Below, piece after piece: positions 40,301-54,915 of a stretch of 64,000 nucleotides of DNA (positions within the stretch are counted from its first letter, which is position 1; each line of letters begins with the position of its first letter). The stretch is from Hybos culiciformis. Its lineage: Eukaryota; Arthropoda; Insecta; Diptera; Hybotidae. The stretch is from NCBI GenBank assembly GCA_964007475.1, contig OZ023274.1, forward strand, positions 5,270,001 to 5,334,000. The letters are read 5' to 3'. The position numbers were made by a program, and so were the translations under genes. The notes beneath the pieces were generated by a model that was not told where the DNA came from, made no database searches, and saw only the letters and a program-made list of their open reading frames with translations.

Positions 40301-43300
40301 AAATTGGAAAAACGCTCATGTTTTACAAAGTTGGAAATTTATACTAATTGTTTTTTTTTTTTTTGATACGTTAAATAAAAAATTATTACATTTTGGGAAT
40401 TCAACAAAGATTTTTAACACAAGATAAATTATCAGATTTCGATGGGACTTGTAAATAATGTATATTTGCGAAGAAATGAGATAATACATTTTTGGAAATA
40501 ATTCAATAGAATAATATATATTATATATCTGATTAGAAAATATAATTTATAAAGTTAGTGGTACAAAGATTTTTCATCCAAGTTTTAATTTTCAGTTTAA
40601 TAGTGTGAAGATAAGAAGATATAATTTAGCATTACAGTGACATTGCTTGGAAAATATTTATTTAAAAAAAAAGTGTTTTTATAAATTTTTTTAAATCCCT
40701 ATTAATATTTTTGCCCGAAATTAGACATATTGACATATTACTATGTACAATATATACTAAAGCTTGAATTTTATCCCTTTATTAATGAGAATTTATATTA
40801 TATGAAAACGTCTCTGACAATCAGCTTGAATAAAATAAAATAAAAAATAATAATAATAATAACAAGAAAATTAGGGGCAATTGGCGCCACTTGCCCTATT
40901 TAAAAAAAAAAATAAAATGTCATGCGTAATTTTTTTCTTCATCCACTCTATATAACCATAGTGTAGTCAGTGGACTATATATAAGCAAAATATATTTTCC
41001 TAGCCTTATCTTTATTATAATAATAATAAAAAAAAAATATATTAAGATTAGGAATAAGGAAAACTTGTATTTTTAGGGGTAACATTGGGTGAAAAAAAAA
41101 AAAAAATTAAAAGTGTAATTTTATACTATTGTAAATAATTTTTTTTTTATATCATTCATTAGCTTTATTGATATTTGATAAAAAAAATAAAGAATATATA
41201 TACATTTATATATAAGTCTAATATCTAACTCTCTTCTGGGAATTGATATTAGAGTATAGGAAAGCTTTTTTTTCCTTATTCCTATATAACTCACATTATA
41301 ATGTATGTATACATATATAATTTTTTACATAAATAGCTTTTCCATATAACTTATGTACTTATTAAGTGAAGAAAATGTTAATTCATTATAAAGTACATAA
41401 CCGAGTTAATGAGAAAAATAAAATAAAATTTTTAGCGATTTATTTAGATGTTTTATTAAATGCGACCTGGTTTTGAAGAAAGTCGCGTTAAAAAAGGTTA
41501 TCCGGACTATTCGTAGAAAACTGATTGGCAGAAAAACAATTGTTAGAAAACAATTGGTACAAAAAATAATTGGTAGTAAAACAATTGATAAAAACATAAT
41601 TGGTATAGAAAAATAATTGGTAGATGCTCTCAACACCCTTGATTCTAAAAAGGCGACTTTATAATATTCCAAGCTTAGTAAAATAACAATTTTATTTTAA
41701 ACTCTTATTCTATTCTCAAAATTTTTAATTTCACAAAACGTTATTAATTTAACCAAAAATCAGATACCCTACGAAGGAATCAAAATCAGACTTGTTTATT
41801 AACTTTGTAGTTGCTAATATTATAAAATGGCATTTAAAACATAATAAAGCTTAACAATTTTATGGGTTATTTGAAATTTGTTGTAAGAAAATTTTTGAAG
41901 AAAGAGATTTTTTTTCAGTTTTTCAATTTAAGATACGAGATCCTTGCTTTAAGGATAATGTAACTTATATATATATTTAAAGGCCATATAAAACCGTCAG
42001 TGGAATGTTGAAAAAAAAAATACTTTGCTATTATGTGAAATTATTGGATATTTCATTAAAAAAAATTGTCTTGAGTATACAGTAGCGATAATATTGATTG
42101 TTAAATTATACATTCCTTTATATATATAATATATACTAATTATAGTGATATGATATACATATAATTAGGTAAATATATTATTTACTGGAAACAGTAATTT
42201 ATTTATTTTTTATTTTTTTTTGAAATAGATAAGAAAATTGCCTTTTTATTAATATTAATTGAATCAATAAAAAAGTTTTATATTTCTACATTTTTTGAAA
42301 ATAATAATTTACAAAATAATGGATTTAACTATGTAGCATTTAGTTATTATATGACATTTTTACGACGCCTGAAGTTAGAATGATTGCAAAAATTAGAAAC
42401 ATTTTGGACTCATAATCATTTACATCAAAAGTTAAAAATATTTGGATCATGGATCTTATAAAATAGTTAATATGTTCTTAATAATAATTATGAAAAATTT
42501 TGAACTAATTTTGTTAACTAATCAAAATTTATAGTGAAATATAATAATTTGGTTTTTATGTAATTCCATTCGAGAATTGAATTTGGGCAGCAGTGAAAGA
42601 ATACGCAAGGGCAAAAGTATACAATATCTGCAAATTTTCTATTTCTTCTTCTCCTCAGGGGATATTTTTTTTTAATTTTTTAATAACAAAATTTTCCAAG
42701 TCATTATATTTCAGTAAATCAATACTATTGAAGTGCAGCCACAGACACTTAATTATAAAAATACTCCCATTAGTTATTAAGTATATATTTTTTAAGTAAT
42801 TTAAAAAAACATATGAATACCACCTAACTATTTTTTATATAATCAAAATGACATACATACATGCATCCAATAATATTCCAATAATATTAATAATAATAAT
42901 AATAATCATAGGATAATAATAATGATTTAAATGTGTTGTGTATCCAGATGTTAAATTATGTTACACAGGATATTTGTAAGACTGTATATATTGTTAAAAA
43001 AAAAGCTTTTTTCTGATGTACTATAAAAGGTATATGTATATATATATATAGTGTAGTTGTTATCCTTCTTTTGGTGTATTGACGTCATCAAATTAAAGAT
43101 ACGTCAAAGTTATTGCGTAAACAATTTATATTTTTTCCTGAGTTATTATTAGTTTTATATAATATGTATAATAAATGAATCATTTAATAATATTTAATAA
43201 CATAATATATATTTAAATGTTTTTTAATATAAAAAACAAAATTAGGTCGATACATACTTTCATTATGTAACATACTAGAATTGTTTATTCACTTAACATA

Positions 43301-46300
43301 AAATGAATCGAAATTGAACAAGTATAACTATTTTTCGCTCGACTCAAATATAACTCCAAGATGTAATTTGTATTATGTTGTCATATATTTGGAAGAAAAT
43401 AGCGAAAATACGTGAATGCAATTATTGTTTCACTCCATATTCACCTAGGTACATTTATGTGAATATACAAGATCGTAACGAAAAAGTCCTTGAACAAGCA
43501 AACAATTATAAGTCAAAGAAAAAAAGTATCTAAGTTTTTATCTGTGCCTGCGAATAAACACAATTTTAAACACAATTTTAACATAATAACCTATGTTAAT
43601 AAATTCGTAATTTAATATTGTTAAGGTAACCAAGAAATTTAAAATATTATGTTTAATTGTAGATATCGTGGTACTTTTATTAAATTCTTTTTTAATTTAC
43701 ATAAAGTACAATGTATATTGGTATGTGTTATTATGTAATTTACATTTTGATTAATTAATAAAAACATATACAAGTTTTATATAAAAATATAATATAATGT
43801 ATAAATTATAATTATGTTTTAATGTTTTTGCATATATCTTCTAATGTATATTTTTGGAGAAATAAATTTTTGCAGATTAAACCTAATTGGAGCATGAAAG
43901 CTTAAAAAAAAATATGTTCGACTTTTCTTTTTATGATATCATTAACCAGCTTTTGTAAATAGTATATAATAGTCTGTCAATGTAAATGTTATATAAATAT
44001 ACAGTTAATATTTCATGGATTTTATTTTAACATAAACTTATTTATTTTTAGTAAACTTATGAAAATGTAAGTTGCGTGTTAAGTGCATAATGTTTTTACA
44101 ATGTAATGATGACAATATAATTAAGTAAAATTATTAAAAAGCTAAATAGGAATATCAACAGATAAATTTCGCTTATTTCAATGTCATCAGAAACTAATCT
44201 TATATATATATTATGTTATTCAAATAAGCTAACAGAATTTTTCTTCACTTAATAAATATAACAAAAGCCCAAATCTTATTGCTGGAATACATTATTTTCA
44301 ACAAAAATATTGCGAAAAAATTTATTTAATGCATTAAGTTAAGTAAAAAACATATTTAAAAGTTTTGTTTTAACAAATTGATAAATTTCGAGATTAAAAT
44401 TAAATTATTTTCTTAAATTCTTTTCTTAAATTAATCCCTTATCTCCCCTTCTTAATATTATATAAAAATATAGGAAATTACTATTTAAGTGAAAATATGT
44501 TTAGATTTTAATATCTTCAAATACAGAATTTTTAACAAATAAAAACTTTTTTAAGAATTAATTGAAATTGTTTTAAATCCATTGATAAAAAAGTTTTCAA
44601 AAATTGATTATAGATTAACAAAGTTAGGGTTTCTCGAAGTAAATTTATAACGAAAACAACAAACGTTGAGATAATAGGGGGAAATCATAAAAATACGAGC
44701 TGAAAAATGTTTTTGACACATTATATGAAATTTGCTTGATATAATAATTTGCTAACGAAAGTTTTAAATATAAAAGGTGAGTTTTTTTAACTTATTAGCT
44801 AGGCTTTTATTTTAATGAGTTAATGACCCATAATTCATCAAAAGACTCAAATACCTAATCATTGCCTAGTTATTAATTAATCAATGTGACTTAGAGTTTT
44901 ATCTTTAATTTCCATGCAGGAGCATAAAATAATTGTGACCATACTTTTTCAACCATAAATTTGTGTCATAATTTTAATTATTACAACTTTTTTTTTGGCA
45001 CGTAAAAGCGAAAAATATATTTTTTTTTACATTACACTCTAGATACGTATAATATAGCTAAAAAAAATATGTAGGCACAATTCCAATTTTACATTTACGC
45101 TAATATAGATAATTTTTTTTTATGCATTAATATTATGTCCAAAGAAGCATAAATATACATAAATATCTATACTCATTAATTATTTTAATGAATATTAAAA
45201 AAAAAAAATCAATACTGAAATTGTGTAAAATGGACTGATTACATATGTAAGCCTACATTACATGATTACATAAGAATTTAATTAAATTCTACTAGCAGAA
45301 CATTTTTTATGATACATACACACAACAAGATTAATGCGCTTTAAAGTTGAAAGAAAAGAATTCTATCGGGCCAATTATATGTGATAAGGACTATTCATTT
45401 CTACAATGTTGTAAATTAATATATGTATATAGAATAAATAACTATTTTTTAATTTTGTTGAGCTATATTTACTTAAGATGAACACAAAGTAAATATATAC
45501 ATTAGGTAAGTAGTGCATAAATATTTCTCATTTTAATTTTGTTTGAATATTTTCAAAAAGCATAAGTTTTTGTTTTTCAATCAAACTGACATCCTGATAC
45601 TATTGGCCGAAAATATAGTGTCACTGTGAAAAGTTTTAAATATTCTAAATTTTCCAATCATTTGAATTTCCCGTAAATTATATATTTTTCATTCGCACCA
45701 AATAAAATGTATAGAAAAAAAAATTTTTTTTTTTTTGGGAAAAAAAAATATAAGATAAACATAATAAAAATTCGAAATTGGTAAATAAAAAAGGATAACA
45801 AAAAAAAAAATATACAAATTTCATAAAACATGAAATGATAAATTGCAGAAGATAAAATGATAAAATTAATGAATTATGATAATTTTTAGGATGTGATTTT
45901 TTTTATGTTTTTTTTTTGTTGTTGTTATGATTAATTGCATAATATTAGCATCAATCAAAAAGTTAAAAATATTAAGTGTTAGTAAAAGTATGTACTTTAA
46001 ATTAGTTGGTCGATACCTTATTTTAATTTAGTTTGAAGAATTATGTTCAACAAGTACTCAGTTGTTAAAAAAAAATTTTTGTTAAAATGTCATTGTCATA
46101 TTTTCCCAAAAAATAAAAACAACGAAAAAGGCAAAGTAATTGTTAGTATAATATTTTTCATAAATAGCATATTGTATAAAACTTACCGCTAAAATTTGAT
46201 CAGCTGTTTTTTTATCATTGGAAGCACTTTTTAATTGATTTGTTAATTTTTCACGACTTTGAACTATTTTAATTCTTGGCTTATTTTCCTTAGAATCTGT

Positions 46301-49300
46301 AATGAGAAATTAATAAAATTTATTATTATAATATATACTTATATATTATTTTGTAGCTTTTAAAACTTAGAATAAGTTGAAAATATTCTTCCTAGTAGGT
46401 ACTCCTAAGTCCAATTTTTTTTTTATAATAATAGTATAACATTTTTAATTAATTAGATCAGTAAATTCCATTTTAGTCCCTTAATTCTTTCAACAGGACA
46501 TGTTTATTTTAATCAGATCCCGAAAATACTATTCATGCTTCAGTGTCTTCAATAAAAAGATTAATAATATGTTAGAAAGTGAAATAGAAATTCACTTTTT
46601 AAGAAGTAAAAGTTTAAGAAAAATTTTAGATTAAGCCAATATGAATTACGTATTTTATTTAATAACGCCATTAACCATTAATTCTTAACTTAAATATATG
46701 AATTTAATTTTTCTATTAAACAATTAATGTTTTAGTCCGAAAGTGGCTGTATTCTTTCTATAGTCTAGTCTACTATGTATATACAAAATATATATGAATA
46801 AATCCTATGTGTAAGTCCATACATTTAAAGAAAAACTATGTCAGATTTTTCTAAAATTTTGTTTTTATCCTATTTAAGTTTTCTTATAAGATTTTTATTA
46901 TATATTTTAGAAAATTTTAGCATAATTCAATTGACATAATGATAACAAATTGCTGATGAATACGAAAAAAAAAAGGTTCTTTGAATAATTGACGCGGTAG
47001 CAGCTAAAGAAATCGATAAATTCAAAATATGTATATAAAATTTTATATAAAGATATTAAAGATGAAAATGTTTACATATTTATTTTTTTTCAGCTCAGAA
47101 AGGAGACTTATGCTGGTCTTATGTAAATTTTTTAATACAAACCGTATAGAAGTAATATTGTGTATGCATTAAATTCTGACAAATAGATTAGATTTTTAAA
47201 GGTTTAACATGATATCTGCATTTTCTTAAAATTTCTAAATTTTGTTAATATTCTTATACGAAATAATCAATCAAATCAATTAGGACAATATATGAACATA
47301 AACGTTAGTTTGAAACATAGTTTAAGAATAGTGATGTTTTATCTTCAGTTGTAGGTGTCAAATCATAACGAGCGATATTAAGAATTTATAACTAACTTTT
47401 CTTAAATCGTCATACATCATACACATACATACGTAAATCTACATTAAGTTTTAATTAAAAATAAAATCAAGTTAATTAATTCTATAATTTTCTATAATTT
47501 ATTTATATTTATCTGCTCCGATTGCATTACTGAAAAATATTTTGGTTCAATTTTCTTCAAGCCTTTTTTTTTAAAACATTTTTTACCAAATTCTTCGTTA
47601 AACCTGCCTATCAGAATTAGGTTGATTCTAGAAAATATCTAAAAAATTTTGTCTAAGCAAATATTTTTGGAATAAGGAATAATTTTACCATTATGAATAA
47701 ATCATGTATAAAAGAATTATTTTTAATGTTTAATGTTTATGATGTTGTTTATATTTAAATCGAAATAATAATATTGTTTTTATGTGTAAAAAAAAGTATT
47801 AAAAAAATTAGTTAGAAATCATATTCAGTTTTTTTGTCTTTTTTTATTTTAATTTAATTAAGGATTAATTTTTCTTTAGTTCCCTGATAAAATGTGTTCA
47901 AAGCTACATATTACTATTAAAAATTATTGTTTACAAGAGTTGAGAACTTAGTAACTATTTTCAATTTTGTTTCATGAAAATATTGACAACAAAATAAATA
48001 ACATGAATAAAATCTAAAGAACGATTTGACATTCACCAAAACATATGAGGGTTAATTTACATAAAAAAAAACATGGTATCTAATTGAACTAATGTTAATT
48101 TGGGCATAAAACAAACAATACACCCAAAGTGATATTCAAAATCTATCTGTGTTAATATGTTGTAAACATCTTTCTCTATACATAAATTTACATAATTTTA
48201 GATAAATTTACATAATTTTAGATAAGAACTAAATAAACTTCACTTAAAAACGTTTCACTGGTTAAATAGCGAAAATTGGATTCAGATCAAGAATTAAGAT
48301 AACCGATTTTGTCCAGAATTTACAATCGCTTTTATCCTTTTTTGTTATCTTCAGCAGTTATCATTTTATTGCCAGGATTCTACTATTCAAAAAAAGTTCA
48401 AATAAATTAAATACATTATGGGCAAATTTGTCATTGGTATAAACTCTGGTTAAATAAATTATAAGAAGAAAATTATTTTCTGTTGCAAAAAATACTGCAC
48501 TTTATTTTTAAAAGATTTTTTGCAACCATTTTATTTTTTATGTCCACAAAATTTTTTAAACTACTTTTAAAAGTTAATAAATAAGATTCCCAAAAGTGTC
48601 ACATTTTTAAATAAGTTTAAGTAAGTTTTTTATGGAGTCTTTTTTTTTTTTAATAAAAAACAATAAAAATTGCATAACTATAAAATAAATAAATTTGGGA
48701 TACATGGAATACAGGTGTAACAAGTTTAATTAAAAAAATTCCCAATTAACCGAGACCATCAATTTATAAGTTATATATACATTGAAATCGGCAAATTTCA
48801 ATTAATAGATTCAAATTTTATATTCGATTATTGAAATATACAACAACATTATTTATGAAATTAATGTTGAGTACAATAAATTTAAATAAGCCAAAGCTAC
48901 TTCATATTTAAAGACAGAAACGAAAATTTTTAATTATTTTGCCTTTGGGTAGATTTAAGCCATTACAATCATACCAAGTGCGGCACATACTCTTGTATAC
49001 ATTGACTGATAGGACCTTATTCGATTGAATTTATGATCTGTATAAAAAAAGATAAAATACTTACATACATTATTTAAATAGGAAGACAACGATATTTCCA
49101 TGACATATCATGCATCTTCCTTTTAGTATTATTTTATCAATATTTGGGCAAAATGTCAATAAACCACAAAATAATATAGAAAATTTATGAAAAATATTAT
49201 GAGCAACATCAATATTATACATATGTAACTAGAATAAACATTATATCTTATTTATTAAATAAAAGTTAATCGATGTGTCATTAAGTCAATGATCAACATA

Positions 49301-52300
49301 TCAATGTAAATATCTTATTTAAGCATAATAGAAAAAATAATAATCTGTTATAACTTGATGGTAAACTCATAGAATTGTAATGATAATGATGTGTAATATT
49401 AAAAATCTATATACATAAAATAATAATTTTGTTTTTTATATTAAAATAATTGAAATAAGATTTTGAAAATTAAATACATAATAGGATTATAATTATAGGA
49501 CAAAACTAGTTTCTTCAAATCTATTTTTAGAATACTAAAGTCTAAGAAAATTTAATTTGCAGGATTTAATTAGATTCCATTTCACTATTTCTTTATTGAA
49601 TACTTAAATATTTTGTTTTTCGGATTCGCAATTAAGATTATCCAAATTATCTTTTATTGTAATGAATACTGATAAATTTATATAAAAATTTATTGTTTTT
49701 ACAGAAAGTAAAGATATGTTGGGATATTGATAAATACATTCTGACCCTGTTGAAAATTAATGTATTTTTATATATATATATATCAGTTTTTTATATATAT
49801 ATCAGTTATTATATAATAATATTTATTTTAAGCTGAACTTAGTAGGGTAAACTATGGAATTGCTACATAGTGTAAGATTTTTAATTTAATTAATGTCTAA
49901 ATAATATCTTGTGTATACATCAATCATGTGAATACCAAAATAATAAAAATATAATTTTCTTATCGCAAAAAATATTTTGTTAAAAATCTAACCAAACTTA
50001 AATCTAGAGTGGAGAATTTGATATACTACGAAGCCAAATAATCACGATATATAATTGGAAAACAATTTTAAATAAAGTTTAACGAAATTATTTTCCAACT
50101 TGCAGAAGGAAATTTTGATTTTACTGATAATCTTTCAAATGAAAGTAAAATAATATTTTTTCAAATAAAATTTTTTTTTTATCAAAATTAAAGATATTAA
50201 GTTCATTTTTTATGCATAAAAAATCTACAAATAAATATTTTTATCACGTACCATCAGCCAGTTAAGTTCGCTGTATAAGTATTAAATGAAAAAAAAAAAT
50301 TTTGCAATTTTCCCGAAGAAGAAAAATATTTATACATAAATATTATGTCTCTTTGTGTTGTTCAAAACTCTGCGAAAAGTTTACCTAAAAATGTAGGTTT
50401 CGTGTTGGTATAAAAATTATATTTATTTTTTCTTATGCAGGTAAAGCCTCGTATAATACAGGTTATCATTTGTAAGTAAATTTAATTTAAAAGAATTTCT
50501 AACGTTATAATTAATAAAGCATTGATTTTATTTGCCACATTGGATTCAACTGCTGCACATAACACATAGTCCTCGAAAAGTAGTTTTCGTAATTGAAAAT
50601 TGAAAGAAATTTGAAATTTCACTTTTTTCAAAATTATTGTGTTGATTATCGAAAATTGAAAAAAAAATTTATGAATTTGCCTTTCAATCTAAAATATCAA
50701 ATGTATATGTAGATACTGAACTGAAAAATATTTGAATGCATTAAAAATATATCAAAAATTCCTTCAACTGTCAAAAATTATTTAAAATTGTTGTACGGTG
50801 ACGCAAAACACTTTTGAATTATTTCTTTTTATATTGTACATGCGTACTTATATCTAAACTCCAAAAAACTACTTAAATTGTTATATTAAAACATTAAAAG
50901 TGACCTAAGTACGTTAGAGAAATCCCTGATTATTATATTGCAACTAAATTATCAAAACTGATGTAAATGCGTCAAAATTTAGTTGTATACAAATAACATG
51001 CCGTGATAAATATGGGTGTTCTGTGTTTATTTATTTTATTTTATTTATTTTTGGAAAAAATAAGAAAAAAAATTATTAAGCTAAATTTAATTTTGTTTCT
51101 GCTGAGAAGAGGTAAAAATTGATAAGAGATTTTCTTCAATCTTAAAAAGATATTAAAAAAGATTGCAAAAACATTTATTTGATTTATTTACCAAATTGAT
51201 TTTTAGTATCTCGAAAAATTCATTTACATACCATAATTGAATTTATCCTCATTTTTTATATAGAGGCCTTTTTTTTTTGGTAGAATTGAATCAATTTTTT
51301 TTATTTGAACTATACGGAATTTTGATCATTTTTCATTATACAAAATTTTTTTTTGTAATGGAAAAATGAAACTTAATTTTAGAGCTATGGATTTACATAC
51401 ATTTTTATTTTTTTTTTTTGATTAAAATGATATTAAATGAAAAGAAAATATTTAGTTTTGTTGCCTGGAAATAATAAAACATAATAATTGTCGGTAAAAT
51501 AGCAAATTTAAAAGTTTTGTCCGTTGTTTAAGTCAAATAACTACCCGTACAAAATTTATTAATTACATTAGAATAAGATATATAGCAGAGTAAAGTATCT
51601 AACAAATATATCACAATTTGCTAATATAACTGGTTAGTTTGATTTCTTTAATTTTGTTTTGAGAAATTGAGCGAACTATTCCAACATTGCGTTACATTAC
51701 TAGAATAAAACACTTGATTATATGCAATTATTGTTACATTTTAGTTGCAGAGACATTATTTTAATATACCTACAGCCATTTAAATCTAATTTTTTCTCTA
51801 TTTTGTTTCTGTAAGAATTAAGTATCTGGTACCTTAAACCATTTAAATCTAAAGCCAGTACCTGCAACGTACAGCCATTTGAATCTAATTTTTTCTCTTT
51901 TATGTTTCTGTAAGAATTAAGTATCTGGTTTGCCAGATTAGAATTTTGTTAATAATCTGAAATTAAAACAAAAATTTGAATATAATTCAATACTCAATTC
52001 TTTTCATAGAATTTTTTTTTAACTAATTCTTAATCTTAAATAAGGTTTTCGACCTTATTTTTGTACAAGCAAAGGTCTAGGTGAATAAATTCTTTAATTT
52101 TAATCCTATTTAAATAAAAAAAAATCAAGAATAAGTTAAAAAATTATAGGTAACATATACCTGTATTTACCAATATAACTAAAAGTTTATTGCATAAAAA
52201 TATATCTGTATATGAAACTATGTTGTATATATTATTGCACTGTAATATGTTGTAAATGTATATATATATATGTAAAGTTCATACATTGAAATAAAATGGT

Positions 52301-54915
52301 GTGAGCTTTTTCAAAAACATTTTATCATGAAATTTAAAAATGCATACTTAAACGTCCAAGACATATTAAATTGTTTAAAATAAAAAAATAATCAATAATT
52401 ACAGTCTAGTAAATATCATTTTACCACCACCCCATAAATTAACTTGTAAATATACATTATGTCAGTTTTGTAAACATATGTGTAATAATTCTGTATTTTT
52501 TATTTTTATTTTATTTTTTATAAATTTTAAGCTTTAAGCGAAAACTTTATCATTATAAAATATTATTATGGGTTATTCGTAAGTATATTTATAACTTGGA
52601 TTTCGAATTTTTATTTTATAATATTTTCATCACATCTTAAAAATGTTTATCAACTTGTTTTGATAACTTAGTATGATAATTCTTGATACCTACTCAATGA
52701 TAGTGTAAATGCGAAAAAAATTAATTAAACTATAATTTTTTCCATTTTATGGAAAACTTAATCAAAATCTATTATCATAAATAGAATACACAATCGAGCA
52801 TAACGAAGTTGAATCAAAAAATAATAGTAACAACTTGTTGAATGTTTCTTACCGAAATTTATATTATTTCTTATAAAAAATGTATTTTCATATGTACTTT
52901 TATATCTTTTAGAATTAAAAATGAAATAGTTATATATTTATCTAGTTTCTCTAAACTTTTTTTTATTGCAGTTTTTGATTTTGATTTTTTTTTTAATTTC
53001 TTGGCACTAAAAAATGGATAATCATAAAAGAAAACAGTTTAAGCTTTTCATTTTTGTTAAATTTTTCTTTGTTGTTAGGTAGTCATGCTTTGAAAAACAT
53101 TTTATTATTGAAAAAGTAAATAAAAACAAGACATTTGACAAATGATATTAAAGCCTTAAAGAATATTATTTAAAAAAGAAAAAAAAAATTGTCATAATTA
53201 TAAAGTATTCTATTTGTAGCGATTATATATATTTGGTATAAATTTCTATAAAAATTTAGGTACTTCTATATATATTCCTATCTTTCTGATTGTTAATATT
53301 GCAAGGTTTCCAGTGATTAAAACGTAAGCGTTGGAAAGCTTTCATTAACAGTGGGCGACTTAAAGCTCACTGAAATGAGAATTATGAAGTCGTATTTTTA
53401 TTAATCTGTTTCAGTTTAATATTTACCTATTGATTGTTGTTGCACGGTTTTCTTCTCATTTTCCTGATTATTTTCGTTCAATTGTTTTTTAGTTTTTTCA
53501 CTACAATTAATTTTCTCATTTTCTGATTCAATGTTTTTATTGTTTTCAGTTTCATTTACAAGTTTTTCCTTTTCATGGGTATCAATTTTTTCCGTTTCAT
53601 TATCAATTTTTTCCACAGAATTCTCCTTTGTAATGTCTTCGACAACACCACCGCGAGTATCATCTTGAGAAGAATTATCGTTATTTTCATTTTTCTTAAT
53701 TTCTAATTCTTTTTCATTATTTTCATGATCATTAGCTTGATTTGCAGCTGGTTCATTTATATTTGATGAATTAAGTGCGCTCTTATCATTAGAAGTTGTA
53801 GTACTATCAATATTATCAGAATGGAGATTACTCCCAGCACTTTTATTATGGTTATTGCTATTATCAGGTTCAGTTAAAAATGATAAATCATTTAATGTTG
53901 GATTGCTACCAGTTGGAGATGATAAATTTATAGTAAGACTATTATTACAAGCCTGATCATGGCACTCTTGTTCTCGATGTTGTTCCTCTAATCGGTGCTG
54001 TTTTAAATGTTCTTGCTCCATTTCACATCTTTCTAAATCTAATTGATGGTGATGTTCCAAATGCTGTTGATGGTCAAGTTGCTGATGATGCTCAAGCTGT
54101 TGATGATGATCTTCACGTTGGCATTCAATTTGTTGTTGTCTTAACTCTAGTGTTGGTGTTTCTGGTGATTCAACAATTTCAGTTAATTGCGAAACAAATG
54201 AATCATTATCTTTAAGTGATCCATTTTTATGAATACCCAATGGATAACGATCTAGTTTAGTATCTCCAATTGGTGGATATGGTGAAGTACTATGATTTGT
54301 TGGCTGTGGATGATGATGTGTTATTGAATAATCAATATCCCGAGCAGGTGAATAGAATGGACCTCCTGGCAATCCGCTATTACGAACTGCTTGATGCATT
54401 CCAGCAATAGGATCATAAGAATAACCGTTTTGATAACCGTGTGCAATTAAACCATCAGTACTACTGCTACTGCTGCTACCAATTATTCGACCATAACTAT
54501 CATAATGATTCCGATGGTGATGACGATGATGATAATAAGCACTTATTTCTCGGCTATTGAAGTAATTGTTATTAGAATATGGTGAGTACGGTGAATATCC
54601 ATATCTACCGTAATTCTGATATAATTGATAATGTGGTGATGGTGACAAACTCGGTGACATAGGAGGACCTATTCCGTTATAAGCATGCCCGGAATACCGA
54701 TAGTGACTTGGCGAATGTTGATACCGTAAAGTTGGATGCAAATAATAATTAGAATTTAATGAACTTGAGCTACTGTCACTATTTAAAAGACCACCAGCAC
54801 CGAAAGGTACCGGTGTTGCTGGCCCGCTACTTAATGTCGGTGTGCTGGGTGTACTTGGTGGTAGTTGATGTAGCAATCGTGGATAATCACTTGGAAATTT
54901 ATTGTAATGATCCAT
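33021..54915 (-). CDS. Unrecognised 842-aa low-complexity, probably nuclear protein
   Basis: Four minus-strand exons (53427-54915, 46187-46296, 33656-34276, 33021-33329) give 2,529 nt with phases agreeing at all junctions. Exon 1 (496 aa) starts MDHYNKFPSDYPRLLHQLPP. It is rich in Pro, Ser, Tyr and His, then has a His/Gln/Glu stretch (repeated HHQQLEHHQQ-like units), then a charged Asn/Glu/Lys tail. Exon 2 is a compact 37-residue basic segment (KPRIKIVQSREKL). Exon 3 is Gln/Pro/Ser/Tyr-rich and ends with a basic cluster KKVKRKLK near residues 718-725, a likely nuclear signal, and VKDE, a sumoylation-type motif. Exon 4 begins DIKPLPGFQQAFGSTEIGRF, a non-repetitive segment likely to be conserved. 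No DNA-binding fold seen. A transcriptional co-regulator is a guess. If intron 1 were read through, the protein would stop after SIGKY at 499 aa. Confidence 0.8.
37244..37311. repeat. ATT microsatellite
   Basis: About 68 bp of near-pure ATT units with single-base interruptions (ACT, GTT). Other short AAT or ATT runs are near 7720, 40845 and 42885. Confidence 0.85.
41515..41623. repeat. Minisatellite, about seven units of 14-17 bp
   Basis: Degenerate tandem units of the form GAAAACAATTGGTA, varying at the A run and between CAATTG and TAATTG. The region just before (41461-41514) is less AT-rich than its surroundings and has a GCGAC...GTCGC pair. The 88-residue minus-strand ORF here is only this repeat read in frame. 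Confidence 0.7.
46297..53426 (-). other. Intron 1 of the 842-aa gene, 7.1 kb
   Basis: Donor GTAAAT, acceptor TTACAG on the minus strand. AT-rich; TA-rich repeats near 49770-49815 and a 60-bp direct duplication at 51771 and 51870. No coding exon seen. Confidence 0.7.
51771..51929. repeat. Direct duplication of about 60 bp
   Basis: 51771-51830 and 51870-51929 are near-identical (TACAGCCATTTAAATCTAAT... to ...AATTAAGTATCTGGT), separated by 39 bp that itself repeats CCATTTAAATCTAA. Differences are a few substitutions. A local tandem duplication, not a coding repeat. Confidence 0.85.

Larger units (their letters stand above)
34277..46186 (-). other. Intron 2 of the 842-aa gene, 11.9 kb
   Basis: Donor GTAAGT, acceptor TTCTAG on the minus strand. 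AT-rich with homopolymer runs, an ATT microsatellite (37244-37311) and a minisatellite (41515-41623). A perfect CRE-type palindrome TGACGTCA occurs at 43080-43087, with no support for function. I found no extra coding exon; long ORFs here are low complexity. Confidence 0.7.

Noticed and set aside
41406..41672. 88-codon hydrophobic minus-strand ORF that resembles a membrane protein
   Set aside because: It is the minisatellite at 41515-41623 read in frame.
43080..43087. Perfect CRE palindrome TGACGTCA, with another at 62569-62576
   Set aside because: Two 8-bp matches in 64 kb of mostly intronic or intergenic DNA are weak evidence, with no promoter next to them.
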